64,000 bases of DNA from Dipteris shenzhenensis (GCA_047967505.1 CM106540.1), one strand, 5' to 3'; positions 44,240 through 55,394 are shown, counted from the first letter of the stretch. The notes: generated by a model from the sequence alone, not told the origin. Translations and numbers: made by a program.

Positions 44240-46000
44240 CTTGAAACCTTTCCTTAAAGCAATAGTAAATATTTCCGTCCCACCACAAAAAGGAAACAAT
44301 ACAAAAGAGAGGCTCAGAGTCCCACTAATACATGGTCCTCTGACCTTACCAAAATGTTGTACTATTATCTCACTATCACCTCCAGATTCCTGAGACCATG
44401 TGCTCCACTGAGCTTATGTAGACTCTCTGTCCGTGATCCCTTCCACCTTGCTGTCGAGATAGTCAGCCTAGATGGGCAGCACCTTGAGCTAAGTCTGCAG
44501 TCCTTGTAGGTCTCCTTCACCTCCTGTGTACAAGCCCAAGGACTACTGTTGTTGCTTCCTACACTTGGATTGTTGCTCCAAGTGATGCCTTATGAGCCCT
44601 AGAAGGGGCCCACCCAACAGCCCCCCTACTGACTGCAACCCCTACTCCAGTAGGGCTCTGTTTAAGGCCCTAAAGCCAGCCCTTTTACTGCTGCTCCTGG
44701 CAACCTGGGTGCCTTGCATATCTGCCCTATCCCAGGGCCTATGGCAGGCCTACCACCAACCCATAGCCCTCACCTATCTGCTCCATCTTCCCTGCCATTT
44801 GTCCATGTCTTTTCATGCCCCGAACCCTGGTCCAATGGAAAGCCCTAAGCCTTTGCCAAACACCTGTAGATCTGTACCACATCTACACCTCCATTTTGCC
44901 TTGGATCGTCTTTTGTCATGCCACGTGAACCTCCGTACAGTCTGCTCCAAGCATCCGTACCAAGCCGTACCCATGCTGATATCATTGTGGTCTTCTTCAA
45001 TCCCTTTGCACAGCCTGTTGCTGTCCACCTTGGTGCCAGGTACTCATTTCTTATGCTGCCCATATGGTAGCCCATGTGCTGCCCATGTGGTAGCCCACTT
45101 GCTGTGAGGTGCTGCCCATGTGACAACCCCCTCTCTTTCTTTTTCTCTTTGGGCATGCTGCCCACATGGCATCCAATTAGATGCCCATGTGGCATCCCTA
45201 GCCCTAGGTCCACCTCCCCCATGCTCTCCTCATTTGCGGGTTTACAGATGGGGATGTGACCTACCCATTTCCAACATAAATGTATGCCAAATAGGGCTGA
45301 ATACAACTGAAAGAATAAGTATTGTATGAAGGGATAAACCCTCACCCTAGATGAGCAGAAGAGGGCTGCTTTGATGCAAACCCTAATGCTGCTGCTATCC
45401 AAAATGAACCGGGCCTAGAAGCTATCCTATAGGTGCCAAGGATGAAGTGGATTTGCTACTCCTAATCCTAGCCTGACCTCAGCTGCCAAACACTGTTGTT
45501 GGCTGCACTGTTCAGCCCTTGAAGTGAATGAGAAATGAGGCCAAGGAGGCTGCCTTTTATAGGCCCCCTTGGACCCTAGAAATGACCAACCAGGGTAGTC
45601 TATGGACCGACCCCCTGGCCAAATCTGTCTCGACCAAGCTGGTCAGGCTGCTCCAATCACCGACTTGCTGAACCAAATAAAACATACTATGGATCTATAT
45701 GAAAATAATATCCTCATGAATCTATACAAAAAAAATGGGCCTCTTGGAATGAATATACTCCCTGTCTTAGGTCTATACAAAATGAGTATACTTCTAGCTC
45801 TTGACTCCATATAAAAAAAAAAAACTGGCTTTGAGTCTATACAAAACGAATTTACTCCCAAGGCTGTACAAAATGAATATACTCCCCAGTCTACACAGCA
45901 TATATACCCCTAGCTCCTGGGTCTATACAAAATCAATAAACTCGTGGGGGTCTATACAAAATTGGTATCTAGTCCTAGCTCTAGAGTGAATATACTCCTA
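44240..46000 (-). repeat. Decayed 3' LTR (copy A)
   Basis: From about 44257 the sequence follows the 63122 LTR: AATATTTCC(G/A)TCC, ACAATACAAAAGAGA, GAGTCCCAC, TGGTCCTCTGA, CTTTCCGTCC-like and GGGCAGC blocks in order. The minus strand has a TATA box in GGCCTATAAAAGGCAGCC (45550-45567) with ACCGAC 50 bases upstream (45606-45611). Upstream of that lie repeated GTCTATACAAAATGAATATACTCC-like units (45690-45985, about seven). The 44200 border is worn away. Confidence 0.7.
45050..45205. repeat. TGCCCAYRTGGCA motif array 1
   Basis: Five versions of CTGCCCATATGGTAGCCC lie within 150 bases. The core CCCA(C/T)(A/G)TGG is close to self-complementary. The array is in the transcribed part of LTR copy A. 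Confidence 0.8.
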
Positions 46001-46099
46001 CAACCTGTGACATCCATGGTCTAGTAGGCCCATGCATTCAATGTGACCTTAAAGGGAGAGGAGATAACGTCAAGGTGTAGAAGTTGCAAACGTAAAACT

Positions 46100-46870
46100 A
46101 TACACCATTAACATGCTGTACTAGCTCTTCCAAGCCATCCAATCTCAGCCTGACTGCTATCGGCGGATGTCCATGCAGTCTTGCACAGGCCTCCATGCTC
46201 CAGTCAACATGTTCCAGGCTCCAAATCGCCCAAAACTATTCTGAATTGTTCCACCTTGTCATGTGTTTGCTCCGTATAAAATCTCTCCATCAGGAGCTCC
46301 GCTCTGCCTATTGTTTTGCATCTGGACCAGCCCTAGATCTATCATACCAGCCTCATACATGTTGCTGCAGACCTCTATCATGAAGGTGCCTCCAGATACA
46401 TGCACTCCTAGGGTGTACCAGCTCTTCCAAGGCATCCAATCTCAACCTAACTGCTCTAAGATGTCTACGCAGTCTTGCACAGGCGTCCATGTTCTAGTCG
46501 ACATGTTCCAAGCTCCAGATCCTGCCCAAAACTACTGCAAACTATTCCACCATTGTCACACATCTGCTCCGTACACAATCTCTCCACCAGGACCTCCACT
46601 CATGGCCAGGTAAGTCTCCAATTGTGCTGTCCACATGGCAGCCTATGTGCTACCCATGGGGCAACCCCATGTTACTTTTCTTGATTGCTTGTATGCTGCC
46701 CATATGGTAGCGACGATGTTGCCCATGTGGCAGCCCCCTCTTCTTTGTTTTCCCTGAGTTTGCTACCCACATGGGAGCCAATAAGCTACTCATGTGGCAG
46801 CCCTAACCTTGAGTCCACCTCCCCCAAGCTCTCCTCATATGCGGGCTTACAGATGGAGAGGTGACACCCT
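46100..46870. repeat. Repeated modules and motif array 2
   Basis: TAGCTCTTCCAAG(C/G)CATCCAATCTCA occurs at about 46122 and 46420, and each is followed by TCTTGCACAGGC, TCCATG and ACATGTTCCA(G/A)GCTCCA. Six versions of CTGCCCATATGGTAGC lie at 46629-46805. The block ends in CTCTCCTCATATGCGGGCTTACAGATGG, which also closes the blocks near 45240 and 49760. Confidence 0.8.
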
Positions 46871-47725
46871 CTCACTGACACATCTCGTCTTGATCCCAAC
46901 TCATCGATGAAGATTCTCAAGCAGCTCCTATGTCGTAGCCACCTAGAATAATGCGGTGTCTATGTCACTTCTTGGTCATTCAACCAGTGGCTCCTGCTCC
47001 ACCATGTCCGGTCTCGCGCGAGCACACCACCTTGGTACACAGGTCCATCTTTGGTAGCACCAAATTGCACCCCCTCCTTCAAACACATACCCACCTCCAA
47101 GCTTGAGCACCCCAAGCACCGACTAGATGTTCCCCTCATTAAAGGTGAACCACCTGAGGTTATTAAGACACCATGCTATTAGGGTTTGTTTCAACTCGTC
47201 GTTCTGGCCGGGTCTACAACTAACTCGAGAAATCAAATCCAAGGAATAAATCCAAATTACTTGGACCATGAGCTCCCACTGAGCGTCTTGTCATGCCCCC
47301 TTCTAACTAAAAGTATTCATATGACTCTGAATCTATAGGTCCTGTCGAAGAATCCTCCTCTGTGTTAGCAATACCAGCTAAGCACTTGGATAACTCCAAG
47401 CTCTCATCACTCTCCTTCACTTTTACAAAAGTCTTTGACTCCTCATCTGATCACATCTCAATATCAGACATCCTTACCAAGACACCAGGGTCTGCATATC
47501 TCTCCTCAACAACATCTTGATGTCACCAAGAAGAGTTCAGCTATGACCACCACATTAGCCATGAGATAAGAGTACAAAGTTGTACACCTGTCTGAACCTC
47601 GGCCTCCCTTGAAAGGGTACCGTCCTTCAGACATCAAAGTAGATTCCCCCAAGCTTTGAATCAAGGTCGTCCTTTAGCAAGGTCATTGCCTTCAAGCTTC
47701 ACTTCTTGTGAGCTTTCGTCATCAG
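46871..47725. other. Internal region of the non-autonomous LTR element, no gene
   Basis: No protein motif is seen on either strand. The end next to 47726 is the leader beside the primer site. Confidence 0.45.
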
Positions 47726-47738
47726 AGCTCTGATACCA
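47726..47738 (-). other. Primer binding site (initiator tRNA-Met)
   Basis: The minus strand reads TGGTATCAGAGCT directly inside the LTR end at 47739. This is an exact match to the usual Copia-type tRNA-Met primer complement and shows that this LTR is the 5' one. Confidence 0.9.
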
Positions 47739-48960
47739 TGTTAGTAAAAAGATACACAGCAGAAAGACTTATAGAGCCTAGGAAATTCACACAAAAGAGG
47801 TTGTGTAAGTGGAATCTAAAACTTCTTTACTTTTTGTATTTAATATACATGTGCAGTGAGTGAATGAGCAGATGCACAGGGGAGATATAGAACCAACAAA
47901 GCTTTATATTTTCGTCCAAAGATAGATACAATACCAAAATGGATGTCTTCAATGTGCCACCCTCTACCAACAAAATGCTTGGCTAGACGTGCCTCGTGAA
48001 TACACAAAACAGTGTTGTCCTCCTACATCCGTGGCACTCTCCAAAAACTCAGCCTGTGTGCTCCCTTATGAGCTTTGGTGGGCCTCGTTGTTGTGCCCTA
48101 CAAACACACCTTTAAGCTATCCTTCCTGAAAGCATAGGTAAGGTAGTGTCCGACCTTTAATCTTGACCTCCTTGCTGCCCTAACGTGCAGCAAATGGTGA
48201 GGCCCAAGCTTCTCCTGATGATCCCTCTTGAATGTCGGCCTAGGATCCAATCACCCTCTGAGCTATGTCTGTAGCACCCAGACTGCCTGAAGTATGGCCC
48301 CACTCATGCTGTCCTGCAACTTCAATCTGTTCCTGAGGTGATCTCTTGTGAGCACTCTCTCTGCTGCCCAAAAGCTGCTCTAGTATGTTCATTTATTAGG
48401 ATATGTACCGGCCACCTTGCTGCCCTTAAAAGACAGCAAAAATGACACCCTTGTGAGCTCTTTGTTAGCCAGCTCCCTTACTGCACCTGCTGTGCTCCTG
48501 AAGAGACTTCAAGGCAGGCAGCATCAGCTCCAATCTACTTTGGATTCCTTGGTGCTTCTCCTGCTGCTATGGGCTAGGGTCTAGGCTAGGGTCTAAGCCC
48601 TAATCTAAATGAGTATTGAGCCCAAGGGGCTCCCTCTTTATAGGGCAGGATGCCCCCTCTTGCTGGCTGACCCATTGGGTTGGTTGGCCGAAGCCCTACT
48701 GGCCGACCCAGTAGGCCTACTTGGCTAATCTTGTTGGTCTGTCCAACACACCAATAGGTAGCCTTTTTGCTACCCCTTTTTGGCTCGCATGGCCATGTGG
48801 AATTGTGCCACTGGCCCAAGCTTTCTCAGCTCCTTGCCCCGACCTATAGGGCATCTCTTCCCCAGATCCTACCAACCTAACAGTTGCCCCATGCTGCATC
48901 TGTTCACGATTTGCTTGGGCCTGTTTCAATCCTGATCTCTGGCACTTGGTCTGCTCCTAC
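47739..48960 (-). repeat. 5' LTR (copy B)
   Basis: The inner end TGTTAG (plus strand) lies next to the primer site. It aligns with the 63122 LTR in GCAGAAAGACTTATAGAG, TTTTCGTCCAAA, GATACAATAC and CTCC-rich blocks. On the minus strand GCCCTATAAAGAGG (48633-48646) is a TATA box with GCCGAC 60 bases upstream (48702-48707). The outer border was not fixed; similarity-bearing modules continue to about 49780. Confidence 0.72.
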
Positions 48961-49174
48961 CAGGCACCTATTAGCTCTAGCCTTCTCTAGCCCTAGATCT
49001 GTCATACCAACCTCATACATGCTATTGTAGACACCTGTCATGAAGGCACCTACAGATCGATGCACTCTTGGCCTATACCATCTCTTCCAAGCCATCCAAT
49101 CTACTCTAGGATGTCCACGCTCAGGCCTCCATGCTCTAGTCAACATCTTCCAGGCTCCAGATCTTACCCAACAC

Positions 49175-49708
49175 TGCTGTGAACTATTCCACCTTGTCAC
49201 ATGTCAGCTCCATACAAAATCTCTGCACCAAGAGCTCCACTCATGGCTGGGTAATTCTCTGGTTGAGCTGCCCACATGGCAGCCTATGTGCTGCCATCAT
49301 GTGTTCCTTTTCCTGATTGGTTATATGCTGCCCACATGGCAGCCTAGATGCTGCCCATATGGCAGCCCCCTCTTCTTTGTTTTCCCTCTTGAGTTTGCCA
49401 CCCACATGGCAACCAATAAGCTGCCCATGTGGCAAACGGTTGCTACGAACTATTCCACCTTGTCACATGTCAGCTCCATACAAAATCTCTGCACCAAGAG
49501 CTCCACTCATGGCCGGGTAATTCTCTGGTTGAGCTGCCCACATGGCAGCCTATGTGCTACCATCCTGTGTTCCTTTTCCTGATTGGTTATATGTTGCCCA
49601 CATGGTAGCCTAGATGCTGCCCATATATGGCAGCCCCCTCTTCTTTGTTTTCCCTCTTGAGTTTGCCACCCACATGGCAACCAATAAGCTGCCCATGTGG
49701 CAAACGGT
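49175..49708. repeat. Tandem duplication of about 267 bp with motif array 3
   Basis: Copy 1 (49175-49440) and copy 2 (49441-49708) are nearly identical from GAACTATTCCACCTTGTCAC to GCTGCCCATGTGGCAAACGGT, apart from a TA insertion in CATATATGG. Each holds five CTGCCCACATGGCAGCC-type motifs. Short minus-strand frames here are by-products of the repeat. Confidence 0.92.
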
Positions 49709-49985
49709 GGCATCCCTAAACCTAAGTCCCCCCCCCCACCCATGCTCTCCTCAGATGGGGGCTTACAAATGGGGAGACGACTTTTCCGACATCTCCTGCA
49801 AGCCACATGGCACTCTCCTCCTGCAAGCCTTCTCCAACTGAGCTGAGTTGAGCCTTCTCTTGCACGCCACGTGGCACTCCCCTGCAGAGGAGAAAAAAAA
49901 TACAAAGCTCCTTGCATGTGTTGCCACTTATGCAAATGCATGTAGTTACTGGCAACCTCAAATCCCCTTCAATCATATGCATTTT

Positions 49986-50368
49986 GAGCCCCTCCAGGCA
50001 GAGTGAATTGCTTCAATGTTTTGGCTGAACCTTTTTGCACCTAGTTGATGAGCCCCTCTAGGCAGAGTGAATTGCTTCAATGTTTTTGGCTGAACTTTTT
50101 GGCACCTAGTTGATGGCCAAAGTGTGGATTCTTGCACGCAAATACCTTGGAACCACTGAGATGTAGCGCTCATATCCTAGAGAGTTCTTTCCAAAGTCAT
50201 TTGCCACCTCTGTCTCAACCGATGGACATCGCTTTCCAATGCTTGCTCTTTCAAAGAAACCTTTTTATTAGAGGTTTGTTTGAATTGTTGAAGAGAGACT
50301 CAAAGATGCTTCCAAGAAACCTTTCTATCCGAGTTTGATTTGAATTGTTAAAGAGAAACTCAACGATG
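49986..50368. repeat. Two small tandem duplications
   Basis: AGCCCCTC(C/T)AGGCAGAGTG to CACCTAGTTGATG is doubled at 49986-50049 and 50050-50114. AAGAAACCTTT(T/C)TAT to AAGAGA(G/A)ACTCAA is doubled at about 50255-50305 and 50314-50368. Confidence 0.85.
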
Positions 50369-50410
50369 AACAAAGATGAAATAGTTTCAAAAAATCGGTT
50401 ATAATCATGA

Positions 50411-50707
50411 TCAACAGCTCAGAATGCTAACCTGCAACAACTTCGATTTTAAACTTGTTTGTGACATCCACAAACACCCACGATGATGGAGGCTACCTAG
50501 ACCTTGCAACCTAGTCTTTCTCCTGCAAATTGTTGAGCCCTTCAGGCCAACATTTGATTGGAGCTCTTGCAAACTCTTTGAATTAGCAAGCCAATCAATT
50601 GTTGGAGCGTGCCCTCCATTAAGAATAGCTCTAGCAATCTTCGAGCTATCTTTAATCGCATCTCTCAATAGTACCGTTGCTTTAAGCTCCTCCAAGTGGC
50701 AAATCAT
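50411..50707 (-). other. 98-codon open frame, unrecognised
   Basis: The minus strand is open from 50707 to 50411. It includes SKIARAILNGGHAPTIDWLA and lacks any motif I know. It could be a chance frame or a fragment of a repeat protein. Confidence 0.2.
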
Positions 50708-50855
50708 TGATTTATTAATGGTCCTAGATCGGACCCTACCCGATGCTGAGCTTGCTCAAATCTACTTCGTTCCTCCATTATCTTCATGCCCTTTCATCTT
50801 CCCCTAGCATCGATCAACCCCTACACCTCTCTTTCTCTCTCACAAAAACACAAAA

Positions 50856-50863
<8 letters not shown>

Positions 50864-50886
<23 letters not shown>

Positions 50887-50921
50887 AAACACACACACAC
50901 AAAAAACACACACAGAAATAG
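50864..50921. repeat. (CA)n microsatellite
   Basis: About 55 bases of nearly pure CA dinucleotides, interrupted twice by short A runs. Confidence 0.95.
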
Positions 50922-51134
50922 TGTAGATATAGAAGCTGACAGACAGTTTTAGGATGTCTATCACCTGAAATTTCTCTAGCTAGGACACCCCCTCAACGAT
51001 GGCTGGAGCTGGAGCTAGAGGTGTGGTGCGCGATGGAGGCTGGGCAAGGAGGCGGGAGCCTGTGGCGCTGGTGATCACGCTGGAGCTGGAGCTGGTGATC
51101 ACGTCTTCCTCTGCTACTATGTCGCTCCACCTTC

Positions 51135-51760
51135 TATCTGAATAGATAGACGATCACCTTCCCTCCTTAATAGAATAGATAGAAGATAGAAGATAGAAGT
51201 CACTCTGGATCACCTTCCCTCCTTAATAGAATAGAAGATAGAAGATAGAAGATAGAAGATAGAAGTCACTCTGTCTCCATCGCTCCCGAGCACTCCTCTT
51301 TTCCCTGCATACATGCCCTCCTCTCCTTCTCACTCTTCAACTTCATCTTCTCTACGTTCGAACTTGGTTGCTCCCGAGCACTCCTCTTTTCCCTGCATAC
51401 ATGCCCTCCTCTCCTTCTCACTCTTCAACTTCATCTTCTCTACGTTCGAACTTGGTATCATATGAATTGTGCCGTCCTGTGAATGTGGCACGATGGAGGC
51501 GTTGTGAAGGCGTGACGGCTCGTCGACATCCCATTGCCTCGTCGAAGATCGTCGACACGTTCAACCCTCCCATCGCCTCGACATGTGGCAGTTGGCCTCG
51601 CCTCGACACGTGGCACGTTGGCTTCCTCCCTCCTCGACATGTGGCGGTTGGCCTCGCCTCGACATGTGGCATGTTGGCTTCCTCCCTCCTTAACTTAATA
51701 GATAGATAGAAGATAGAAGATAGATAGATAGAAGATAGAAGATAGATGTCCCCCAAAGTT
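51135..51760. repeat. AGATAGA minisatellite, exact 88-bp duplication and CTCGACATGTGG units
   Basis: AGATAGA(A) units cluster at 51135-51265 and 51700-51745. CTCCCGAGCACTCCTC to TTCGAACTTGGT is present twice, 51283-51370 and 51371-51458, with no difference seen over about 86 bases. Between 51577 and 51690 a 57-bp unit (TCGACATGTGGC...TTGGCTTCCTCCCTCC) is repeated twice. Confidence 0.92.
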
Positions 51761-51825
51761 CTATCGGAGTGATCTCTTCTCGTGTCCATTCTTTTCAGCA
51801 GGCCTAATGAATAGTGTAGTCTGTT

Positions 51826-51891
51826 CATAATAATGTAACTGCCTTTATTATGTTACTAATAAAATATATTTTCAAGCAAAAAAAAAAAAAC
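51826..51891 (+). mobile_element. 66-bp 5'-truncated LINE tail with target duplication
   Basis: TGTAGTCTGTT occurs at 51815-51825 and 51892-51902. Between them is CATAATAATG...ACTAATAAAATATATTTTC, AAGC and a run of 13 A's. An 11-bp direct repeat around a 3' tail ending in poly-A is the signature of target-primed LINE insertion. The tail resembles the LINE end at 35459-35487 (TTACTATAATAAAG...TTTTTGCAAAAAA). Confidence 0.8.
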
Positions 51892-51902
51892 TGTAGTCTG
51901 TT

Positions 51903-52163
51903 GAGCTTGTTTCGTATCATAGGGGCCCTAGGTTGGGGATAGACTAATTAATAGTGCAAAAAATAAGCGAGGGAGGGTTCAAAGGGGGTAGGTGTGCTTC
52001 AGTTAGCGTGCTGAGTCTGAGTCACTCACAGTGTTTGTGAGTCGCCACTCTCACTCACTCAGCTCAGCTCAGCTCAGCAGCAGCTCGCTCATCGCCATCG
52101 CCATCGCCATCGCCACCAGCTTCCCCTCGCTCATCGCCATCGCCACCACCTCCCCTCATCGCC
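51903..52163 (+). promoter_or_regulatory. Promoter/5' UTR of the TOR1/SPR2-like gene
   Basis: No clear TATA box is seen. The stretch before the ATG carries AGCTC repeats (GCTCAGCTCAGCTCAGCTCAG, 52060-52080) and CATCGC repeats (52090-52160), common in plant 5' UTRs. Length and simple repeats suggest a variable leader. Confidence 0.5.
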
Positions 52164-54293
52164 ATGACTGACCCTGGCCTCCTCCTCTCCCTCCCTTCCC
52201 CTAAACCTCGCCTTTCCTTCCCCCCCAACCACCACCTCCTCATGGAGCTCAAACAACGTTTCCTCCTCTCCCTCGGCAAGCTCGCTGACCGTGACACCCA
52301 GCAGATCGCCCTCCTCGAGCTCCACCAGATCTTCGACTCCATCTCCCCCGATAGCTTGCCCGTCTGCCTCTCCTGCCTCTACGATTCCGAGGCTCAGCAG
52401 AAGAGTTTCGTCAAAAAGGAATGCGTCAGGCTTTTGGGATCCCTCGCAACCCTTCATCGAGATCTGGTCGTCCCTCACCTCCCCAAGATCATTGCCAGCA
52501 TCGCACGTCGCCTTAGAGACCCCGACACCAGTGTGCGGGACACCTGCGTCGATGCTATGGGCGTCCTCTCCGCCCGCATGCTCTCGTCTCCGGCTGCTGG
52601 TGGTCAAGAAAATGAGCCACATGTTGCTGGCGGAGTGACCTTGTCCACATTTTCAAAGCCCTTGTTCGATGCTCTTAGCGAGCAGAATAAGAGTGTTCAA
52701 ACAGGTGCAGCAATGTGCCTTGCTCGAGTTATCCAGAATGCTAGGAATCCTCCGCTGAATGTCTTGGCCCGGTTGTGTCCTCGAATCTGCAAATTTATGA
52801 GCAATCCGAATTTTTTAGCCAGAGCAGCTTTGCTTGCTGTGATTGGAAGCCTGTCGCAGGTCAGTTCCTATCCCTCCGTCCTCTCCTTTGATTTTGGATA
52901 ATATCCCTGCAGGTCGCGCAGGGGAATATTTTGCTGTTGTGATTTGAGTGGTGTCTTTATTCGAGGGGGATCTGCAGGTTGGAGCCCTTGGCCAGCATCA
53001 CCTGGCCATGTTAATGCCTTGTGTACATGAAGCCTTGGAGAGCAGTGACTGGGCAACCAGAAAGGGGGCTGCTGAAACACTAAGTCGTATTGCCGCCAAT
53101 TTTGAGTCTCAATTAGCTTGCTTCAAGTCTACGACTCTTCGTGCGCTGGAATCCTGCCGATTTGACAAGGTTGAACTTTTATGAGATTTGTGAATTTTTT
53201 GTTACGTCTGCCCTCATCAATTTTAATCGGGTTTTCATCATAATGAATTGGTATTCTTTCTCACCAGGTGAAACCGGTGAGAGACAGTGTTCACGATGCA
53301 ATTCAACTGTGGAAGAACCTCCCCGGGGCAGAATCTGATGCTGTTGTGAAATCCGGTAACTCTCTGACCTCTACCGAATGGATTTAAATCACCGTCGTGT
53401 CAGCACTATGGACGTGAAGAGCTGCCTTCATTCCTGAAGATGCATTGTTGGATGTCACGCGTGGGTAGAATCGTTCGAAATAAATTTAGTACATTACCTT
53501 ATGGATATTGGGCGATCTAAAAGCATCTTTTTCCTGTGTCTCAACTGTCACAGATGGCCCTGAATTGGCTGTTTCAATGCAGAGTCTTGAGCTTCAAACG
53601 CCAAGCCTAGCTCAAAAGGATAAAAGCTCTGTAACGTCAAAAAATACTGCAAATGAAGATACACCTGGATCAACTGCAGACTCTGGTACTGATCAAATGC
53701 TGAAACTTTCATGTGAAAAGCCTTCAGCTATGGCCAAAAAGCGGGCTCCTGTTCTCAATGACAAGAAACTAAATCCTGACTTTTTCCAGAAGCTTGAGAC
53801 AATGAATGCAGACGGTTGGCAGGTTGAAATTGCTGTGCCTTGTAAGTGTCCCCCATCTATACCCACAGCACGGGAGGTAGACCTTGAACGACTGAAAGAT
53901 GTCAAACCTGATAATCTTGCCTCACATAATGAAAAATTGACTTCGAAGAGAGGGCAGCTTTCTGAATTTGATGAAGGCCTGGGCGGAAAAATTGGAAGCA
54001 CTCCACATAATGCAGGCTTACTGAGCGGATCTTTCTCTGCGATTGAAAGAGCAGCATCAGGTATTAACAAAGTGACAACGAGGGGGGAAGACGCCACCCT
54101 ATGGTTGGACAAGAATTTGACGAAAAAAGATTTAGATGATCAGGCTTGGGAAGGAGTTTGTAACATGACAAGTTCATCAAGCAATGGGACCTTGGGAAGT
54201 CAGCCCATGAATGAAAGAGGCGATCAGCATTTCATACACAAGCAGCTCTCTCAGCTTGAGCATCAGCAGTCAAGACTCACACAAATGGTTCAG
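52164..54293 (+). CDS. TOR1/SPR2: TORTIFOLIA1/SPIRAL2-like microtubule-associated protein, first four exons
   Basis: Exons 52164-52859, 52978-53169, 53268-53355 and 53554-54293 join in frame (1716 bases, 572 codons). All three introns (118, 98 and 198 bp) have GT...AG ends, and the last exon ends at a GTACGT donor. The start ATG gives MTDPGLLLSLPS. Exons 1-3 encode HEAT repeats with SFVKKECVRLLGSLA, DPDTSVRDTCVDAMGVL, QTGAAMCLARVI, ATRKGAAETLSRIA, and LESCRFDK joined to VKPVRDSVHDAIQLWKNLPG, all landmarks of this plant family. Exon 4 has RAPVLNDKKLNPDFFQKLE and ends in LEHQQSRLTQMVQ. The protein binds cortical microtubules and controls their plus ends and cell twisting. The C-terminal domain is not found nearby; reading into the intron stops after ten codons. 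Confidence 0.92.
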
Positions 54294-55394
54294 GTACGTT
54301 CCACATTGACCGCCATGTTCTGAATTTTATCAATGGATTTGTCCATCTTAATCTGTGGATTATAGCATACGGCAGGATGCAAGATGAATTTTAGAGCTTG
54401 TGTCACGCAAGATGAAGCGGGTAATTTCAGTAATTTCCAACTTTTCTGAACTAGCCTTGAGCAGCTTGTTGCTGCTCAAAAAGGATATGAAGGGGGAAAA
54501 AATTCTACCTACTCTTTTTGAGTTGCGAGCCACGTTGGACTATAGTACGGGCACAGGAGCTAAACTACTCTCTCACTATACCGTAGGACTATCTTATTAG
54601 AGTTGCATGCATTGTGAGTGGTGCAACTGGAGTCACCCGCCATACATTATTTGTTATGCTGCAAATGCCAAAAAGCTGAGGATTATGGCTGTAGTCAGGA
54701 ATGGAATGGGGGCAGACTGCTCCTGCTCTACTACAAGGCTGCAATGGGGGCTTTGCTGCAACGCCAGATAGGCGCACAACACAACCTTCAGCTATTGGCA
54801 GCCGTGACTTACGATTCATTGACGTTGGAGGGCTAAGCGGTTCAATTGCTGACTATGGATGGAGCAGAGCCAGCCAAGAGCCAACCAAGAATGCCACGCC
54901 ATCGTTGTGCCGCCATCGTCAACAGGTCGCCAACGAGGAAAGCCCCCATTGGACTAAGATTTGAAGGGCGGTCTGCAGGCATCGACAGCTGTGGCCATCA
55001 ACCACAAGGCCATCCTTCGCCGCTCACCATCTCTGAGATAAAGGATCGATGGCGCAGCATCGTAAACAGGGCGAACGAACTTCAGAAAGCGATTGAGCTG
55101 TCTCAGTCCAAATTGCAAGACATTTCCTTCGGTTGCCCGCCTTCAAATCTGCTCTCCCATCAAGCCCACACCATGAGCCCGTCCGTTCCGCCCGTTTAAC
55201 TGGCTGTTCCGTCTGTTTACTCGTAGCTTTCTGTCGAGCCTCGCCTGTTGTGTGATCTCCCCGTCCGCTGCCCACTTCGTGATCTCCCCATGCTCTTGCT
55301 GCATGCTACTCTCGTCCAGTACCCGGTGCCCGCTGCATTCCTGTCCGAGCTCGTGCGCCGCCCTACGCGACGTCCTCGTCGTCCTACAAACCTT
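54294..55394 (+). other. Start of a large intron or truncation point; one unrecognised frame
   Basis: After the donor at 54294 no further exon of the gene was recognised. A 118-codon frame at 54846-55199 contains ISEIKDRWRSIVNRANELQK and AIELSQSKLQDISF, a possible helical segment, but no family is identified. It could be a diverged exon or unrelated. Confidence 0.4.

Larger units (their letters stand above)
44240..48960 (-). mobile_element. Short non-autonomous LTR element (LARD/TRIM-like)
   Basis: Two LTR copies in the same direction, about 44240-46000 and 47739-48960, enclose about 1.7 kb with a tRNA-Met primer site at its upstream end but no gag or pol motif. The third LTR at 63122 aligns with both. 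Size and lack of coding sequence fit a large retrotransposon derivative that needs proteins from a Copia relative. The 3' LTR is decayed and its ends are unclear. Confidence 0.65.

Noticed and set aside
44592-45107. 171-codon plus-strand open frame and 185-codon minus frame at 44845-45402
   Set aside because: Both are low-complexity readings across LTR copy A with repeated TGCCCAYRTGG motifs; the two strands are equally open and no homology is recognised.
49040-49582. 180-codon plus-strand frame
   Set aside because: It spans the tandem repeat and LTR modules; repeated WQPMC/WQPRC words are products of the TGCCCACATGGCA motif.
52131-52622. 163-codon minus-strand frame
   Set aside because: Shadow of exon 1 of the TOR1/SPR2-like gene.
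54846-55199. Missing C-terminal exon of the TOR1/SPR2-like gene
   Set aside because: No conserved C-terminal motif of the family is visible, and the frame begins without an acceptor site I could support.
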